Positions 1 to 5,068 are shown, counted from the first letter of the stretch. The stretch: DNA of 5,124 bases from an uncultured Bacillaceae bacterium (GCA_937958375.1 CALGNY010000121.1:1-5124), one strand, 5' to 3'. Translations and numbers: made by a program. Notes: a model not told the origin generated them from the sequence alone.

Positions 1-60
1 CCAGTCCAAGAAATTGTCACGGACATTACTCACCATTTAAACGGACTTAATCGCAGCTAA
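1..60 (+). CDS. 3' end of an unidentified gene (partial, 19 codons)
   Basis: Frame 1 is open from the window edge and ends at a TAA at 58-60. The visible tail is PVQEIVTDITHHLNGLNRS, an amphipathic helix-like end. It runs convergently to mnmM and the two stop codons overlap by three bases, which favours a real gene end over chance. A C-terminal helix of this kind would suit an alpha/beta hydrolase such as the YtpA-type lysophospholipases that sit near the ytqB gene in Bacillus. That is only inference from remembered neighbourhood; 19 residues carry no diagnostic motif, so no function is assigned. Confidence 0.55.
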   Translation, partial: PVQEIVTDITHHLNGLNRS

Positions 61-620
61 TTTTTCTGGATGATGACCGCAAAAGGAGCCCGTTCGCTTC
101 GGTTGACCATTTGATATTTCGCAACATCAGCTAATTTTGAAGGCAGTTTACTGAGATAATTCATGACCGCATCCTTTTCCTGTCTGCCTTCCGGGTGACC
201 GGGATAAATGACAATGCCCATATGGCCGCCTGTTTTTAACCGACCAAGTAGATGATCGATCGCTTGAATCGTTGTTTTTTCCGTTGTAGTTACTTGCTGG
301 TCGCTTCCAGGAAGATAGCCAAGATTAAAAATAGCACCATCGATTTGATTGATTGCCTGTTCATCAAGTACATCGGTCGCGAATTCATGGCCTTTCAGGA
401 AAGTATGGATGTTTGTGCAGTTATTTTCTTGGAAAAGTTGTTCCGCTTGGTCAATGGCTTCCTGTTGGATATCGAAGGCGAAAACTTTGCCCGAATCCCC
501 GACGAGCTGACTGAGCATCACGCTGTCATGACCATTGCCGAGGGTGGCATCGATGACGAAATCGCCTTCTTGAATGGTTTCACTGAATAGTTGGTGAATG
601 AATGGAATGATGGCTTGCAT
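57..620 (-). CDS. mnmM: tRNA 5-aminomethyluridine (wobble U34) methyltransferase, MnmM/YtqB family
   Basis: This is a 187-residue class I SAM-dependent methyltransferase of the family once labelled 'rRNA methylase' (YtqB). SAM-binding motif I is VIDATLGNGHD (residues 22-32), the acidic end of strand 2 is D50 in VFAFDIQ, and the family signature IFNLGYLPGSDQ is at 97-108. Further family blocks are IVIYPGHPEGRQE (136-148) and the C-terminal NRSERAPFAVIIQKN. YtqB proteins in Gram-positive bacteria are now known as MnmM, which methylates nm5U34 to mnm5U34 in tRNAs, a step done by MnmC in E. coli. The cytosolic protein is full length. The ATG at 618-620 is preceded on the minus strand by AGGAGA (revcomp of 628-633) at 7 nt spacing, which supports this start. 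It is transcribed divergently from the 696 gene and ends by overlapping the stop of the convergent gene at 1-60. Family assignment is strong; the exact tRNA reaction is inferred from homologues. Confidence 0.9.
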   Translation of the reverse strand: MQAIIPFIHQLFSETIQEGDFVIDATLGNGHDSVMLSQLVGDSGKVFAFDIQQEAIDQAEQLFQENNCTNIHTFLKGHEFATDVLDEQAINQIDGAIFNLGYLPGSDQQVTTTEKTTIQAIDHLLGRLKTGGHMGIVIYPGHPEGRQEKDAVMNYLSKLPSKLADVAKYQMVNRSERAPFAVIIQKN

Positions 621-654
621 AGCGTACTCTCCTGTTCAATTTCTGTATGAATTT

Positions 655-660
655 ATTATA
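655..660 (-). promoter_or_regulatory. mnmM: Probable mnmM -10 element in the divergent intergenic region
   Basis: On the minus strand 655-660 reads TATAAT, a perfect sigma-A -10, which would place the transcript start near 648 and leave a short leader before the AGGAGA site. No good -35 hexamer is visible 16-18 bp upstream (the 17-bp position reads TCGTCT), and there is no TGn extension. The same AT-rich patch reads TATTAT (654-659) on the plus strand and may also serve the rightward 696 gene, again without a clear -35. The intergenic gap is only 75 bp, so both divergent promoters must be packed here. Confidence 0.4.
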
Positions 661-695
661 CCGTGTTCGTTAATTTGAGACGAGAGGGATGATTT

Positions 696-983
696 ATGCG
701 CGTGGTGTTGGAGCTTTTGCGGATCCTAGCGATTGTGTTTTTGCTAGGTAGTTTCGCTTGGCTTTTGTTGGATAAGATGTACATATTTTTTGATCGGTCG
801 GTTGGGCATAAATGGCTTGGCGCGATTGCGATTTTACTACTGTTATTTGTCTTGTACCGGAATAAGTTGCAGTTTTCGGGCTGGTATCAAGGGAGTAAAA
901 ATGTGAAACTCCCTCGTACTATGTCGTATTTATTGGTTATTAGCGCCGTTATTTTAATCATCATGCCATTTTTTCTTGGGTGA
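696..983 (+). CDS. Small three-helix membrane protein, function unknown
   Basis: This is a 95-residue hydrophobic protein that I cannot assign to a family. Three membrane segments are visible: about residues 5-25 (LELLRILAIVFLLGSFAWLLL), 39-54 (KWLGAIAILLLLFVLY) and 76-94 (MSYLLVISAVILIIMPFFL). The loop between helices 2 and 3 is basic (R55, K57, K68, K71, R74), so by the positive-inside rule the N-terminus and this loop are cytoplasmic and the C-terminus is outside. There is no cleavable signal peptide or catalytic motif. The ATG at 696 follows a purine-rich GAGAGGG at 683-689 with suitable spacing. It heads a run of three same-strand genes and lies 33 bp before the GNAT gene, so co-transcription is likely. 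Confidence 0.8.
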   Translation: MRVVLELLRILAIVFLLGSFAWLLLDKMYIFFDRSVGHKWLGAIAILLLLFVLYRNKLQFSGWYQGSKNVKLPRTMSYLLVISAVILIIMPFFLG

Positions 984-1016
984 TCTTTAGCTGAAATACA
1001 AAGGAGGGCTTCCCCC

Positions 1017-1505
1017 ATGCGGGTTCGTAAAATTGAAGAAAAAGACAATCAAGCGATGGAATCCATCATTAAACGTTCGCTGGAATCCTTTGATCTGGCT
1101 ATTCCCGGAACGGCGTATTTTGACCCTCAATTAAGTGAGCTTGCCCAATTTTATGAGCAGGAAACCAATGCGAATTATTGGGTGGCCGTAACGGAACAGG
1201 ACGAGGTAATTGGCGGTGTAGGCATAGCTGCGTATGACCATGGTGAGCGTGTCTGTGAGTTACAAAAGCTCTACGTGAAGCCCGAATTTCAAGGACAAGG
1301 CGTGGCAGTGAAATTAATGACTGTCGCGTTGGAATTTGCTCGAGAGCATTACGATTTTTGCTATTTAGAAACATCGAAAAAGTTAAAAGCGGCAAACCGT
1401 TTATATGGATGGTTCGGCTTTGAAAAACTCGGACAGCCATTTGGCCAGTCTTCTCATTTTACGATGGATGCTTGGTATATGAAGGATTTGCGTCAAAGGA
1501 AGTGA
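1017..1505 (+). CDS. GNAT-family N-acetyltransferase, substrate unknown
   Basis: This 162-residue protein is a single Gcn5-related N-acetyltransferase domain, which transfers acetyl from acetyl-CoA to an amine. The acetyl-CoA pyrophosphate-binding motif A is clear: ELQKLYVKPEFQGQGVAVKLM (81-101), with the Q-x-x-G-x-G/A loop as Q92-G-Q-G-V-A97. The preceding strand is VIGGVGIAAYD (64-74). Motif B follows as LETS (117-120), then AANRLYGWFGFEKLG (125-139), the usual 'N-x-x-Y-x-x-x-GF' ending. The N-terminal RVRKIEEKDNQAMESIIKRS is the typical first strand and helix. A strong AAGGAGGG (1001-1008) sits 8 nt before the ATG. The gene lies between two small membrane-protein genes and is 4 bp from the next start, so it is probably one operon. 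The fold is certain; the substrate (small molecule, peptide or ribosomal protein) cannot be read from the sequence. Confidence 0.92.
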   Translation: MRVRKIEEKDNQAMESIIKRSLESFDLAIPGTAYFDPQLSELAQFYEQETNANYWVAVTEQDEVIGGVGIAAYDHGERVCELQKLYVKPEFQGQGVAVKLMTVALEFAREHYDFCYLETSKKLKAANRLYGWFGFEKLGQPFGQSSHFTMDAWYMKDLRQRK

Positions 1506-1509
1506 ACAG

Positions 1510-1704
1510 ATGTCACCGACCATAATGACCATTATCGCGATTGTGACCATTGTTATTTGGATCGTAGCGACACGTGAAATCAATCAATCATCTGAGGAAA
1601 AGAATGACCGGAAAACGGTTATGTTAATGGTAGTAGGTTCATTACTCACGTTTGTTCTAACCATCGCCCTGTTTCAAACAATTGATTTTTTAAGATTCAA
1701 CTAA
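1510..1704 (+). CDS. Small two-helix membrane protein, function unknown
   Basis: This 64-residue protein has two hydrophobic segments, about residues 3-20 (PTIMTIIAIVTIVIWIVA) and 37-56 (VMLMVVGSLLTFVLTIALFQ). They are joined by a short charged loop (TREINQSSEEKNDRK) and followed by a tail ending FLRFN. No family is recognised. Its ATG at 1510 lies 4 bp after the GNAT stop. The ribosome binding site AAGGAAG (1496-1502) is inside the last GNAT codons, 7 nt from the start, so translation is probably coupled. A second in-frame ATG at residue 6 lacks such a site. It is the last gene of the 696-1704 set; no intrinsic terminator follows before the leuS promoter. The coupled position and good Shine-Dalgarno site argue that it is real despite its size. 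Confidence 0.72.
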   Translation: MSPTIMTIIAIVTIVIWIVATREINQSSEEKNDRKTVMLMVVGSLLTFVLTIALFQTIDFLRFN

Positions 1705-1733
1705 TGGACTACGACCAAAGGCGATGATTAGCC

Positions 1734-1762
1734 TTGACAAAACCATTTTCCTTACATAGAAT
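1734..1762 (+). promoter_or_regulatory. leuS: Sigma-A promoter of the leuS T-box leader
   Basis: A perfect -35 TTGACA (1734-1739) is followed by exactly 17 bp and the -10 TAGAAT (1757-1762, five of six to consensus). Transcription should begin about 1767-1770, giving a leader of roughly 290 nt before the leuS start. The position immediately upstream of a complete T-box element confirms its role. It starts 29 bp after the stop of the 64-residue protein gene. Confidence 0.88.
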
Positions 1763-1767
1763 CAACA

Positions 1768-2022
1768 GTAATAAGATAAGATACGTAACGATGATAAAGG
1801 ACCAGTAAAGGCAAATGCCAAGTGTCCAGAGAGGCAACGGTTGGTGGAAGTTGCTCTTGGATTGCTTTGAACTCCCCTTTTAGTTGCACAGGTGAAATTT
1901 CAGTAATCTGTGCCGTTCCCTGCGTTAAAGGGTTCAAGTGAGTGCGACTGGATCGCGCTAATTTGGGTGGTACCACGGGTGTTAACTCTCGTCCCTACTT
2001 TTGGTGGGGATGGGAGTTTTTT
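1768..2022 (+). promoter_or_regulatory. leuS: T-box riboswitch, leucine-specific (CUC specifier), controlling leuS
   Basis: This leader senses uncharged tRNA-Leu and fills most of the 358-bp gene-free stretch before leuS. Stem I can be folded by eye: AAAGG (1796-1800) with CCTTT (1876-1880), AAGGCAA (1808-1814) with TTGCTTT (1862-1868), CCAAG (1818-1822) with CTTGG (1856-1860), and GCAAC (1834-1838) with GTTGC (1850-1854). It has a GATGA kink-turn motif (1790-1794), AGTA at 1804-1807, and distal AGAGAG and GGTG (1843-1846) elements. The specifier bulge reads GAA-CTC (codon 1872-1874, Leu). A hairpin GCACAG/CTGTGC (1886-1913) with GAA and AGTA inside looks like stem II with its S-turn; a CCCT/AGGG pair (1918-1932) may belong to the stem IIA/B pseudoknot. 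Stem III is GTGCGA/TCGCGC (1942-1958). The T-box is GGGTGGTACCACGG (1965-1978). The antiterminator pairs 1965-1967 with 1993-1995 and 1975-1979 with 1988-1992, leaving the 7-nt UGGUACC bulge. UGGU can pair with the NCCA end of a tRNA with discriminator A73, as in tRNA-Leu. Confidence 0.95.
1984..2022 (+). terminator. leuS: T-box-controlled intrinsic terminator (leuS attenuator)
   Basis: A 15-bp stem forms between 1984-1998 and 2004-2018, with G-U wobble at three positions, a TTTTG loop and a run of six Ts (2017-2022). Its 5' arm (CTCGT at 1988-1992 and CCC at 1993-1995) is the sequence the antiterminator also needs, so the two folds are mutually exclusive. Charged tRNA-Leu should leave this terminator formed; uncharged tRNA-Leu should prevent it. 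It can also stop transcripts running in from the upstream three-gene set. Confidence 0.93.
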
Positions 2023-2048
2023 AATTGAATAAAATAAGGATACGTTTG

Positions 2049-2055
2049 AAGGAGG
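2049..2055 (+). promoter_or_regulatory. leuS: Ribosome binding site deciding the GTG start of leuS
   Basis: AAGGAGG at 2049-2055 is complementary to the 16S anti-Shine-Dalgarno. It lies 7 nt before the GTG at 2063-2065. It fixes a non-ATG start for leuS, and the resulting N-terminus (MAYNHREIEPKWQQYW) begins just where LeuRS proteins of bacilli usually begin. Confidence 0.85.
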
Positions 2056-2062
2056 AAGGATT

Positions 2063-4477
2063 GTGGCGTACAATCATCGTGAAATTGAACCAAAATGGCA
2101 ACAGTATTGGGAGTCGAATAAAACATTCAAAACCAATACCGAATCAGATAAGCCGAAATTTTATGCATTGGATATGTTTCCGTATCCATCTGGTGCGGGG
2201 CTTCACGTCGGGCACCCGGAAGGCTATACAGCGACCGATATTCTTTCCCGTATGAAACGGATGCAAGGATATGAAGTGCTCCATCCGATGGGTTGGGACG
2301 CGTTTGGATTGCCTGCTGAACAATATGCGATTGATACCGGAAACGATCCAAAAGAATTTACGGAGCACAACATCCAAACGTTTAAGCGTCAAATTAAGTC
2401 CCTTGGTTTTTCATATGACTGGGACCGGGAGATCAATACGACGGACCCGAGTTATTACAAATGGACGCAATGGATTTTCTTGAAGCTGTATGAAAAAGGG
2501 TTGGCGTACGTCGATGAAGTCCCGGTGAACTGGTGTCCCGCTTTGGGTACGGTTCTTGCGAATGAAGAAGTCATCGATGGAAAAAGTGAGCGGGGCGGAC
2601 ATCCGGTTGTCCGAAAGCCGATGCGTCAGTGGATGCTGAAGATTACTGCTTATGCCGATCGTTTGTTGGAGGACTTGGAAGACCTTGATTGGCCGGAAAG
2701 CTTGAAAGACATGCAGCGCAACTGGATTGGTAAGTCGGAAGGTGCAGAGTTGACCTTCCCGATTGAAGGGACGGACGAATCGTTTGGTGCTTTCACGACA
2801 CGGCCAGATACTTTGTTTGGTGCAACGTATGCCGTGTTTTCACCAGAGCATCCACTCGTTGAAAAAATTACGACCGAGGAACAAAAAGATATCGTCAAGC
2901 AATATCAAGAACAAGTCCAAGCGAAAAGCGAGCTAGAGCGTACGGATTTGGCAAAAGATAAAACAGGTGTATTCACAGGTGCCTATGCAATCAACCCGGT
3001 CAGCGGAGAAAAGATGCCAATCTGGATTGCCGATTACGTCCTGATGTCCTATGGTACTGGTGCAATTATGGCTGTTCCAGCACATGATGAACGTGACTAT
3101 GAATTCGCGAAAAAATTTGATTTGCCGATCGTAGAAGTCGTTGAAGGCGGCAATATTGAAGAAGAAGCCTATGTCGGCGATGGACCACATGTGAACTCAG
3201 ACTTTCTGAATGGCTTGGGTAAAGATGAAGCCATCGAAAAAATGATCGAATGGTTGGAAGAAAACAAGATAGGGACACGCAAAACGACCTATCGTCTGCG
3301 TGATTGGCTATTCAGCCGTCAGCGTTATTGGGGTGAGCCAATTCCGATTGTGCATTGGGAAGATGGCACGAGCTCAGCCTTAAGTGAAGATGACTTGCCA
3401 TTGGTTCTGCCTGAGACCGATGAAGTCAAACCATCTGGAACGGGAGAATCACCATTAGCCAACATTCCGGAATGGTTGGAAGTAACGGATTCTGAAACGG
3501 GCAAAAAAGGCCGATTAGAAACAAATACGATGCCGCAGTGGGCCGGTAGTTGTTGGTACTTCCTTCGTTATATCGACCCGGATAATGAAGAGGCCCTAGC
3601 TGACTATGAAAAACTGAAAAAATGGCTTCCGGTCGATATTTATATCGGTGGAGCAGAGCATGCTGTCTTGCATTTGCTGTATGCGCGCTTCTGGCATAAA
3701 TTCTTGTACGATATTGGCGTCGTACCGACAAAAGAGCCATTCCAAAAGCTATTTAACCAAGGAATGATTCTGGGTGAAGGCAATGAAAAAATGAGTAAAT
3801 CAAAAGGAAATGTCGTCAATCCGGATGATATTGTCGAGTCTCATGGAGCCGATACGTTGAGACTGTATGAAATGTTTATGGGACCATTGGATGCTTCTGT
3901 TGCATGGAGCACAAATGGATTGGATGGTTCCAGACGATTCCTTGATCGGGTTTGGCGTTTGTTTGTGACAGAAGACGGCAAGCTCAGTGAGGTCGTAAAA
4001 GATGAAGCTAACGAGAAAATGGATAAGACCTATCATGAAACGGTGAAGAAAGTCACCGAGGATTATGAAAACCTTCATTTTAATACCGGAATCTCTCAAT
4101 TGATGGTCTTCGTCAATGAAGGGTATAAAACAGATGTCATTCCAAAAGCATACGCGGAAGGTTTCGTGAAAATGCTGTCGCCAGTCGCTCCACATATCGG
4201 AGAAGAACTTTGGTCGCTTCTGGGTCATGAAGAATCGATTACGTATGCTCCTTGGCCAGAATATGATGAAAGCAAACTGACAGAAGATACAGTTGAAATT
4301 GTTTTGCAAGTCATGGGTAAAGTTCGAAGTAAAGCTTCTGTCCCTGTCGATGCGACGAAAGATGAACTCGAAGAAATGGCGTTGGCGGATGAAAAGATCA
4401 AAGAATGGACGGATGGAAAAACGATTCGGAAAGTCATTGTTATACCAGGAAAGCTTGTGAATATTGTTGCGAACTAA
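2063..4477 (+). CDS. leuS: Leucyl-tRNA synthetase (class Ia)
   Basis: The gene encodes the cytosolic enzyme that charges tRNA-Leu with leucine. The protein has 804 residues, the usual length for Bacillales LeuRS. The HIGH-type motif is HVGH (48-51) in YPSGAGLHVGHPEGY, and the KMSKS motif is 576-580 in NEKMSKSKGNVVNPDD. The CP1 editing domain, which hydrolyses misacylated tRNA, is intact: the threonine-rich TTRPDTLFGATY (245-256) and GTGAIMAVPAHDERD (331-345), with the conserved Asp345. The helical anticodon-binding domain spans about 650-760, and a short C-terminal domain ends in VIVIPGKLVNIVAN. The zinc-knuckle region (NWCPALGTVLANEEV to SERGGHPV, about 156-182) keeps only one Cys, so this module probably binds no zinc, as in other LeuRS of this branch. 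The start is GTG with AAGGAGG 7 nt upstream. Expression is governed by the T-box leader in front, and the gene ends at its own intrinsic terminator. Confidence 0.98.
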   Translation: MAYNHREIEPKWQQYWESNKTFKTNTESDKPKFYALDMFPYPSGAGLHVGHPEGYTATDILSRMKRMQGYEVLHPMGWDAFGLPAEQYAIDTGNDPKEFTEHNIQTFKRQIKSLGFSYDWDREINTTDPSYYKWTQWIFLKLYEKGLAYVDEVPVNWCPALGTVLANEEVIDGKSERGGHPVVRKPMRQWMLKITAYADRLLEDLEDLDWPESLKDMQRNWIGKSEGAELTFPIEGTDESFGAFTTRPDTLFGATYAVFSPEHPLVEKITTEEQKDIVKQYQEQVQAKSELERTDLAKDKTGVFTGAYAINPVSGEKMPIWIADYVLMSYGTGAIMAVPAHDERDYEFAKKFDLPIVEVVEGGNIEEEAYVGDGPHVNSDFLNGLGKDEAIEKMIEWLEENKIGTRKTTYRLRDWLFSRQRYWGEPIPIVHWEDGTSSALSEDDLPLVLPETDEVKPSGTGESPLANIPEWLEVTDSETGKKGRLETNTMPQWAGSCWYFLRYIDPDNEEALADYEKLKKWLPVDIYIGGAEHAVLHLLYARFWHKFLYDIGVVPTKEPFQKLFNQGMILGEGNEKMSKSKGNVVNPDDIVESHGADTLRLYEMFMGPLDASVAWSTNGLDGSRRFLDRVWRLFVTEDGKLSEVVKDEANEKMDKTYHETVKKVTEDYENLHFNTGISQLMVFVNEGYKTDVIPKAYAEGFVKMLSPVAPHIGEELWSLLGHEESITYAPWPEYDESKLTEDTVEIVLQVMGKVRSKASVPVDATKDELEEMALADEKIKEWTDGKTIRKVIVIPGKLVNIVAN

Positions 4478-4485
4478 CGATGGAG

Positions 4486-4513
4486 AACTCAGCCGATTTC
4501 AGGCTGAGTTTTT
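4486..4513 (+). terminator. Intrinsic terminator of leuS
   Basis: A perfect 9-bp inverted repeat AACTCAGCC (4486-4494) / GGCTGAGTT (4502-4510) with a 7-nt loop is followed by more Ts, giving TTTTT at 4509-4513. It begins 8 bp after the leuS stop codon. It should separate leuS from the rhodanese gene, which has its own promoter. Confidence 0.92.
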
Positions 4514-4573
4514 CATATATATAGGAAGCTTTTATATATCTTGCGACTTGTTAAAATTACCAATGGTATTTGA

Positions 4574-4602
4574 TTGACATTCATTTCACACGGTTATAAA
4601 AT
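4574..4602 (+). promoter_or_regulatory. Sigma-A promoter of the rhodanese gene
   Basis: A perfect -35 TTGACA (4574-4579), 17 bp of spacer and -10 TAAAAT (4597-4602) are seen; the overlapping TATAAA at 4595-4600 would give a shorter 15-bp spacer. Transcription should start near 4609, leaving a leader of about 27 nt that contains AGGAGG (4622-4627). With the leuS terminator upstream, this makes the rhodanese a separate transcription unit. Confidence 0.8.
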
Positions 4603-4635
4603 GGGAATACATTTCTTCACGAGGAGGATTACGTA

Positions 4636-4950
4636 ATGTCCGAAAAAGAAATCGATCTAATCAACAAAGACGAATTGAAGCAACAGATGGATCGCAACGA
4701 TTTAGAAATCATTGACGTAAGAGAAGATGATGAAGTAGCTGAAGGAATGATTCCTGGGGCACAACATATTAAATTAGGTGACATTCCTCTTCGGGCAAGC
4801 GAGTTACCTAAAGACAAAGAATATGTGATGGTTTGCCGATCAGGTAGAAGAAGCAATAATGCCGGTGCCTATTTAGAAGAGCAAGGTTATAATGTAAAAA
4901 ACCTTGAAGGCGGCATGCTAGACTGGGATGGAGACGTGTCGAAGCCGTAA
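4636..4950 (+). CDS. Single-domain rhodanese (sulfurtransferase)
   Basis: This 104-residue protein is one rhodanese-homology domain and nothing else. The CH2A-like segment is LEIIDVREDDEVAEGMIPGAQHIKLGDIP (23-51). The active-site loop is C67-R-S-G-R-R-S73, with catalytic Cys67 able to carry a persulfide, and CH2B follows as NVKNLEGGMLDW (86-97). Length and layout match the small GlpE/PspE/YtwF-type rhodaneses. There is no signal peptide, so it is cytosolic, and the full active-site loop predicts an active sulfur carrier rather than a dead phosphatase-like relative. The ATG at 4636 has AGGAGG 8 nt upstream, and a near-consensus promoter precedes it. A rhodanese next to leuS is, to my memory, also found in other Bacillales such as staphylococci. 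The sulfur donor and acceptor are unknown. No terminator is visible between it and the rRNA promoters downstream. Confidence 0.93.
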   Translation: MSEKEIDLINKDELKQQMDRNDLEIIDVREDDEVAEGMIPGAQHIKLGDIPLRASELPKDKEYVMVCRSGRRSNNAGAYLEEQGYNVKNLEGGMLDWDGDVSKP

Positions 4951-4952
4951 CT

Positions 4953-4982
4953 TTTAAATAAGTTATTGACATGTTGTATAAT
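4953..4982 (+). promoter_or_regulatory. Possible first rRNA-operon promoter (P1-like)
   Basis: A perfect -10 TATAAT lies at 4977-4982. The only -35-like hexamer at proper distance is TTTAAA (4953-4958, four of six to consensus, 18-bp spacer), which starts three bases after the rhodanese stop. A perfect TTGACA at 4966-4971 is only 5 bp from the -10 and cannot act as its -35. Bacilli commonly have tandem rRNA promoters, so a P1 is expected here, but this one is not clean. Confidence 0.45.
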
Positions 4983-4990
4983 GAATTCTG

Positions 4991-5030
4991 TTGTCAAAAA
5001 AACAAGATTTAAATGATTTCTTGTTGACAA
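4991..5030 (+). repeat. Interrupted inverted repeat overlapping the -35 of rRNA P2
   Basis: TTGTCA (4991-4996) and ACAAGA (5002-5007) are complementary, in order, to TGACAA (5025-5030) and TCTTGT (5019-5024). Together they form a 12-bp stem broken by an A-rich bulge (4997-5001) with an 11-nt AT-rich loop. The right arm contains the P2 -35. The A and T tracts inside also resemble an UP element upstream of a strong rRNA promoter. No T-run follows, so it is a poor terminator. Confidence 0.55.
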
Positions 5031-5052
5031 TGTTTGTCGAGCATGGTATATT
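5024..5052 (+). promoter_or_regulatory. Strong rRNA-operon promoter (P2-like)
   Basis: A perfect -35 TTGACA (5024-5029) is separated by exactly 17 bp from -10 TATATT (5047-5052), which carries an extended TGG (5044-5046). Upstream is an A/T-rich stretch (4996-5020) of the kind that binds the alpha subunit C-terminal domain. Transcription should start near 5058-5060, where G is available; rRNA promoters in Bacillus often start with G and respond to the GTP pool. The conserved rRNA leader element begins about 20 nt further on, which identifies the promoter as that of an rRNA operon. Confidence 0.85.
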
Positions 5053-5068
5053 AGATAGTGCTCAACAA
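5034..5068 (+). repeat. Near-perfect dyad centred on the P2 -10 element
   Basis: TTGTCGAGCA (5034-5043) and TGCTCAACAA (5059-5068) are inverted copies matching at nine of ten positions, separated by 15 bp. The centre (about 5051) falls within the -10 hexamer, and the right arm covers the predicted start site. The symmetry resembles an operator but no known regulator is recognised. Confidence 0.6.

Noticed and set aside
252..590. Plus-strand open frame of 112 codons opposite mnmM
   Set aside because: It is antisense to a well-supported methyltransferase gene, has no ribosome binding site, and its product has no recognisable domain.
1099..1440. Minus-strand open frame of 113 codons opposite the GNAT gene
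   Set aside because: It is a shadow of the GNAT reading frame, with a low-complexity His/Arg-rich product and no start signal.
1718..1735. Small hairpin AAGGC/GCCTT before the leuS promoter, as terminator for the upstream genes
   Set aside because: The stem is only 5 bp with an 8-nt loop, no T-run follows, and its right arm overlaps the -35.
1752..1976. Minus-strand 74-codon frame across the leuS leader
   Set aside because: The stretch is fully accounted for by the promoter and T-box structure; no ribosome binding site or conserved protein feature is seen.
2025..2255. Plus-strand frame that could be read as a leader peptide before leuS
   Set aside because: It starts at a TTG without a ribosome binding site and continues out of frame through the leuS coding sequence. 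Control here is by the T-box, not by a translated leader.
3800..4309. 169-codon minus-strand frame opposite leuS
   Set aside because: It is a long antisense shadow within a confident synthetase gene, with Phe/Ile-rich composition typical of reverse reading and no start signal.
4515..4539. ATATATA/TATATAT dyad downstream of leuS
   Set aside because: It is a 7-bp pure A/T stem with low stability, expected often in AT-rich intergenic DNA, and is too far upstream of the rhodanese promoter to be an UP element.
4558..4568. TACC-AAT-GGTA palindrome upstream of the rhodanese promoter as an operator
   Set aside because: The arms are only 4 bp and do not extend, which is too short to separate from chance.
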